34,048 nucleotides of DNA, taken from assembly GCA_012838515.1 (NCBI GenBank), contig DUPA01000263.1:1-34048 (forward strand), in the 5' to 3' direction. The DNA comes from Natronincola sp. (GTDB taxonomy: Bacteria > Bacillota > Limnochordia > Darwinibacteriales > Darwinibacteriaceae). This document shows positions 32,264-34,048 of this stretch, piece after piece; the stretch's first letter is position 1, and each line of letters begins with the position of its first letter. Both the position numbers and the translations under genes were made by a program. Below the pieces are notes generated by a model. That model was not told the origin of the DNA. It saw nothing but the letters and a program-made list of their open reading frames with translations, and ran no database searches.

Positions 32264-32545
32264 TTGCTTATAGTCTCGTTTTTGGATGTGTTATTTCAGG
32301 TCTATTGGTGGATCCTGATTGCCAGGTTCGCTTTATCATGGGTTCCTAATGTGGATTACGGACACCCGGTGGTAAAATTTATTCATGCAATAACCGAACC
32401 ATTGGTTCGTCTGTTTAAAGGAATAATTCCTCCACTAGGCAACATCGATTTTTCCCCCCTAATCTTGTTTTTGGTTTTGCGTTTAATTTATCCATTGTTT
32501 AAAAAGCTACTGGTAGATATTATTTTCCGATTAGGATTGTACTAG
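32264..32545 (+). CDS. yggT: YggT family membrane protein
   Basis: A 93-residue membrane protein with two hydrophobic segments (about 3-25 and 64-92) joined by a loop with FALSWVPNVDYGHPVVKFI, TEPLVRLFKGIIPPLGNIDFSP, cut here as TEPLVRLFKGIIPP, typical of YggT (CCB3-like). It starts at TTG 32264 directly after sepF, with GAGGGA upstream. Family members affect division or osmotic response; the exact role is unclear. Confidence 0.9.
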   Translation: MLIVSFLDVLFQVYWWILIARFALSWVPNVDYGHPVVKFIHAITEPLVRLFKGIIPPLGNIDFSPLILFLVLRLIYPLFKKLLVDIIFRLGLY

Positions 32546-32557
32546 CAAGGGGGATAC

Positions 32558-33349
32558 GTGCAGGTGTATAGTGATCGTCTTTTAGGGCATTTGCAGGGCG
32601 AAGATGAACTTCATTTAGGGCGACATGCCATGGAATTAGCTAAGTTAGCTTGGGAAACCAATCGCCCCCAGACCAGCGATTTCTTTGATCCTTACGAACG
32701 CAAGGTTATCCAAAGTGTTTTAGGTGGTATTCCCGAAGTTGGAGTCTTCTATCAAGGTGGCTACAAAAAGGCCGAAAGAGCCCGGTTAATAATTTATCCG
32801 GAATTTTACCTTCTAGAAACCATTCCATCATCCATACGTGTTCTGGAAGCAGAGGGTAATTTCAACTTCCAAAAGGTAAGTCACGGAGATTTTTTAGGTT
32901 CGATTTTAGGTACGGGGCTTAAACGGTCAAAAATCGGAGATTTGCTCGTTTTAGAAAACGGTTGTCAGGTTATTGTCGCCAGTGAAGTTGCTGATTATTT
33001 GTTGAGTAATTGGGACAAAGTCCACCGTGTTCCGGTTAAGGTGAAGGAAATTGATGAAGAGCAACTGGCAATTGAACCGGAGAGAATAAAGCAGATCAGG
33101 GCAACAGTCGCTTCTTTACGTCTCGATGCCGTGGCTGCGGAGGGTTATGGTACTTCTCGTACAAAAATGGTGCGAGAGATTAAAGCTGAGAAGGTTAAGT
33201 TAAATTGGAAACAAGTTTCGAATCCTTCTTTGAGTGTCGAAGAAGGGGATGTTCTTTCCATTCGCGGTAGGGGTAGAGTAATCGTATCCGAAGTGGGTGG
33301 AAGAACGCGTAAAGGTCGAATTAGTCTCATTTTACACCGTTATTTATAG
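32558..33349 (+). CDS. ylmH: YlmH, S4-domain RNA-binding protein of the division cluster
   Basis: A 263-residue protein with an N-terminal YlmH domain (about 1-180, with FFDPYERKVIQSVLGGIP, GDFLGSILGTGLKRSKIGD) and a C-terminal S4 RNA-binding domain (about 185-260, LRLDAVAAEGYGTSRTKMV to the end). In Bacillus it lies between yggT (ylmG) and divIVA and has been linked to ribosome rescue. GTG 32558 follows AAGGGGG. Its stop overlaps the first base of the divIVA ribosome site. Confidence 0.95.
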   Translation: MQVYSDRLLGHLQGEDELHLGRHAMELAKLAWETNRPQTSDFFDPYERKVIQSVLGGIPEVGVFYQGGYKKAERARLIIYPEFYLLETIPSSIRVLEAEGNFNFQKVSHGDFLGSILGTGLKRSKIGDLLVLENGCQVIVASEVADYLLSNWDKVHRVPVKVKEIDEEQLAIEPERIKQIRATVASLRLDAVAAEGYGTSRTKMVREIKAEKVKLNWKQVSNPSLSVEEGDVLSIRGRGRVIVSEVGGRTRKGRISLILHRYL

Positions 33350-33361
33350 GAGGTAATGATT

Positions 33362-34048
33362 TTGCTTAAACCCATGGATATTCACAATGTGAATTTCAAG
33401 CGCGTCTTTAAGGGGTACTGTCCCGATCAGGTCGACGATTATTTGGCTACGATTGTTGGCAAATACGAAACCCTTTATCAGCAAAATAGGAAACTTCAAG
33501 AAGAACTGAATTCAGTTCGTGAGGAATTAGGTTCGCAAGATCAAGGGCAGGACGTTTCAAACTTAATTTCTTTAACGAAAGAAACAGTGAAGGAACTTCA
33601 AACTGTTGCACAACAGGAATCTGAGAACATGGTTAATGCTGCCCAAGTAAAGGCCGATCATTTAGTTTCTGAGGCCAAGCTGAAAGCGGAAAGGCTTTTG
33701 GCAGATGCAGAAAATCGTTTAGCTAAAACACAATGGGCCGAAAGACAATTGCGTCAAAAGATGCGTTCGACGATGGAATCCATTTGGAGTTCCTTAAATG
33801 AAGAAGAGGCTTCTGAAGAGGAGTCTTTCGACGATGATCTTGAAAGCACAAAGGTATATTCCGAAATTAGGGCTACTATAGATCATGGCGGAATTCAGGC
33901 TACTGAAATAGATCAGCCTATGGAAGGTTCCCGGTTATCTGAGGGTAAAGCGGAACGCACAGAAGATACTGCCAAAGAAGAGTACGACCCCAATAGGTTA
34001 GAAACCAAACTGGACTTTGGCTTCAAGGATTTTGATTTGACTTCGGAG
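33362..34048 (+). CDS. divIVA: DivIVA, cell-pole/division protein (3' end beyond window)
   Basis: An open frame of 229 codons runs to the last base without a stop. It begins MLKPMDIHNVNFKRVFKGY, the lipid-binding DivIVA head (M-x(3)-P-x-D-I-x-N), followed by coiled coils (about 35-60 and 75-135) and an acidic C-terminal region (about 145 onward). The likely start is TTG 33362, seven bases after TAGGAGGT; ATG 33356 in the same frame is too close to that site. DivIVA recruits division-site and polar proteins. It lies downstream of ylmH as in many Bacillota, where ileS commonly follows. Confidence 0.94.
   Translation, partial: MLKPMDIHNVNFKRVFKGYCPDQVDDYLATIVGKYETLYQQNRKLQEELNSVREELGSQDQGQDVSNLISLTKETVKELQTVAQQESENMVNAAQVKADHLVSEAKLKAERLLADAENRLAKTQWAERQLRQKMRSTMESIWSSLNEEEASEEESFDDDLESTKVYSEIRATIDHGGIQATEIDQPMEGSRLSEGKAERTEDTAKEEYDPNRLETKLDFGFKDFDLTSE

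Overview
The window comes from an endospore-forming member of the Bacillota (Firmicutes), most like anaerobic Clostridia or Limnochordia-type lineages. The evidence is gene content: a Spo0A-family regulator, dipicolinate synthase dpaA/dpaB, SleB-like and PdaB/YlxY-like cell-wall enzymes, YlmC/YmxH, TepA, YlzJ, an RNase J, SepF/YlmH/DivIVA, and glutamate fermentation by the methylaspartate route. Start codons are often TTG or GTG behind strong Shine-Dalgarno sequences. By eye the DNA is moderately AT-rich (not computed). No rRNA, tRNA, CRISPR array, phage gene or insertion sequence was recognised. All genes but one (12911-14128) lie on the + strand.

Region 1 (1-7172) is a glutamate-fermentation operon: the end of glmL, glmE (glutamate mutase), an AtuA/DUF1446 protein, a DUF4387 protein, methylaspartate ammonia-lyase, and a class I fumarase/mesaconase alpha subunit with no beta subunit beside it. 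A P-loop protein with a tRNA-synthetase SAD-like tail follows, then a Spo0A homologue whose receiver has lost its phosphoacceptor aspartate. A hairpin terminator (7211-7234) closes this block.

Region 2 (7252-10466) is steA, a steB/MctB-like gene, a GT2 glycosyltransferase and a WecA/MraY-like membrane protein, tightly coupled and probably serving the envelope or septum.

Region 3 (10527-18056) holds a LysM-SleB hydrolase and two NodB-fold deacetylases (PdaB-like and YlxY-like). A convergent SH3/GH18-like protein shares stop-codon bases with the YlxY-like gene. Then come an M16 peptidase (MlpA/YmxG), a dimeric dUTPase-like protein, a secreted protein that looks like an outer-membrane beta-barrel, YlmC/YmxH, and a Gly-rich YflT-like stress protein.

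Region 4 (18129-23597) is dapB, dpaA, dpaB, asd, dapG, dapA: the lysine/dipicolinate branch, with a sigma-K-like promoter just before dpaA. Region 5 (23600-26453) is a metal-uptake operon, led by a promoter overlapping a palindrome and a ribbon-helix-helix regulator with a Cys/His tail, followed by znuA/C/B-like genes.

Region 6 (26480-29262) is rnj (with a structured leader), tepA (with a long hairpin over its ribosome binding site) and ylzJ. Region 7 (29296-34048) is a Na/Pi-cotransporter-like protein, uppP, and the division cluster yggS, sepF, yggT, ylmH and divIVA (cut by the window end).

From 11946 to 29262 the order ylxY, mlpA, ymxH, dpaA, dpaB, asd, dapG, dapA, rnj, tepA, ylzJ follows the Bacillus subtilis chromosome as I recall it. 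The GH18-like gene, dUTPase, beta-barrel, stress protein, dapB and zinc operon are insertions in that frame. No stretch longer than 300 bases lacks a gene.
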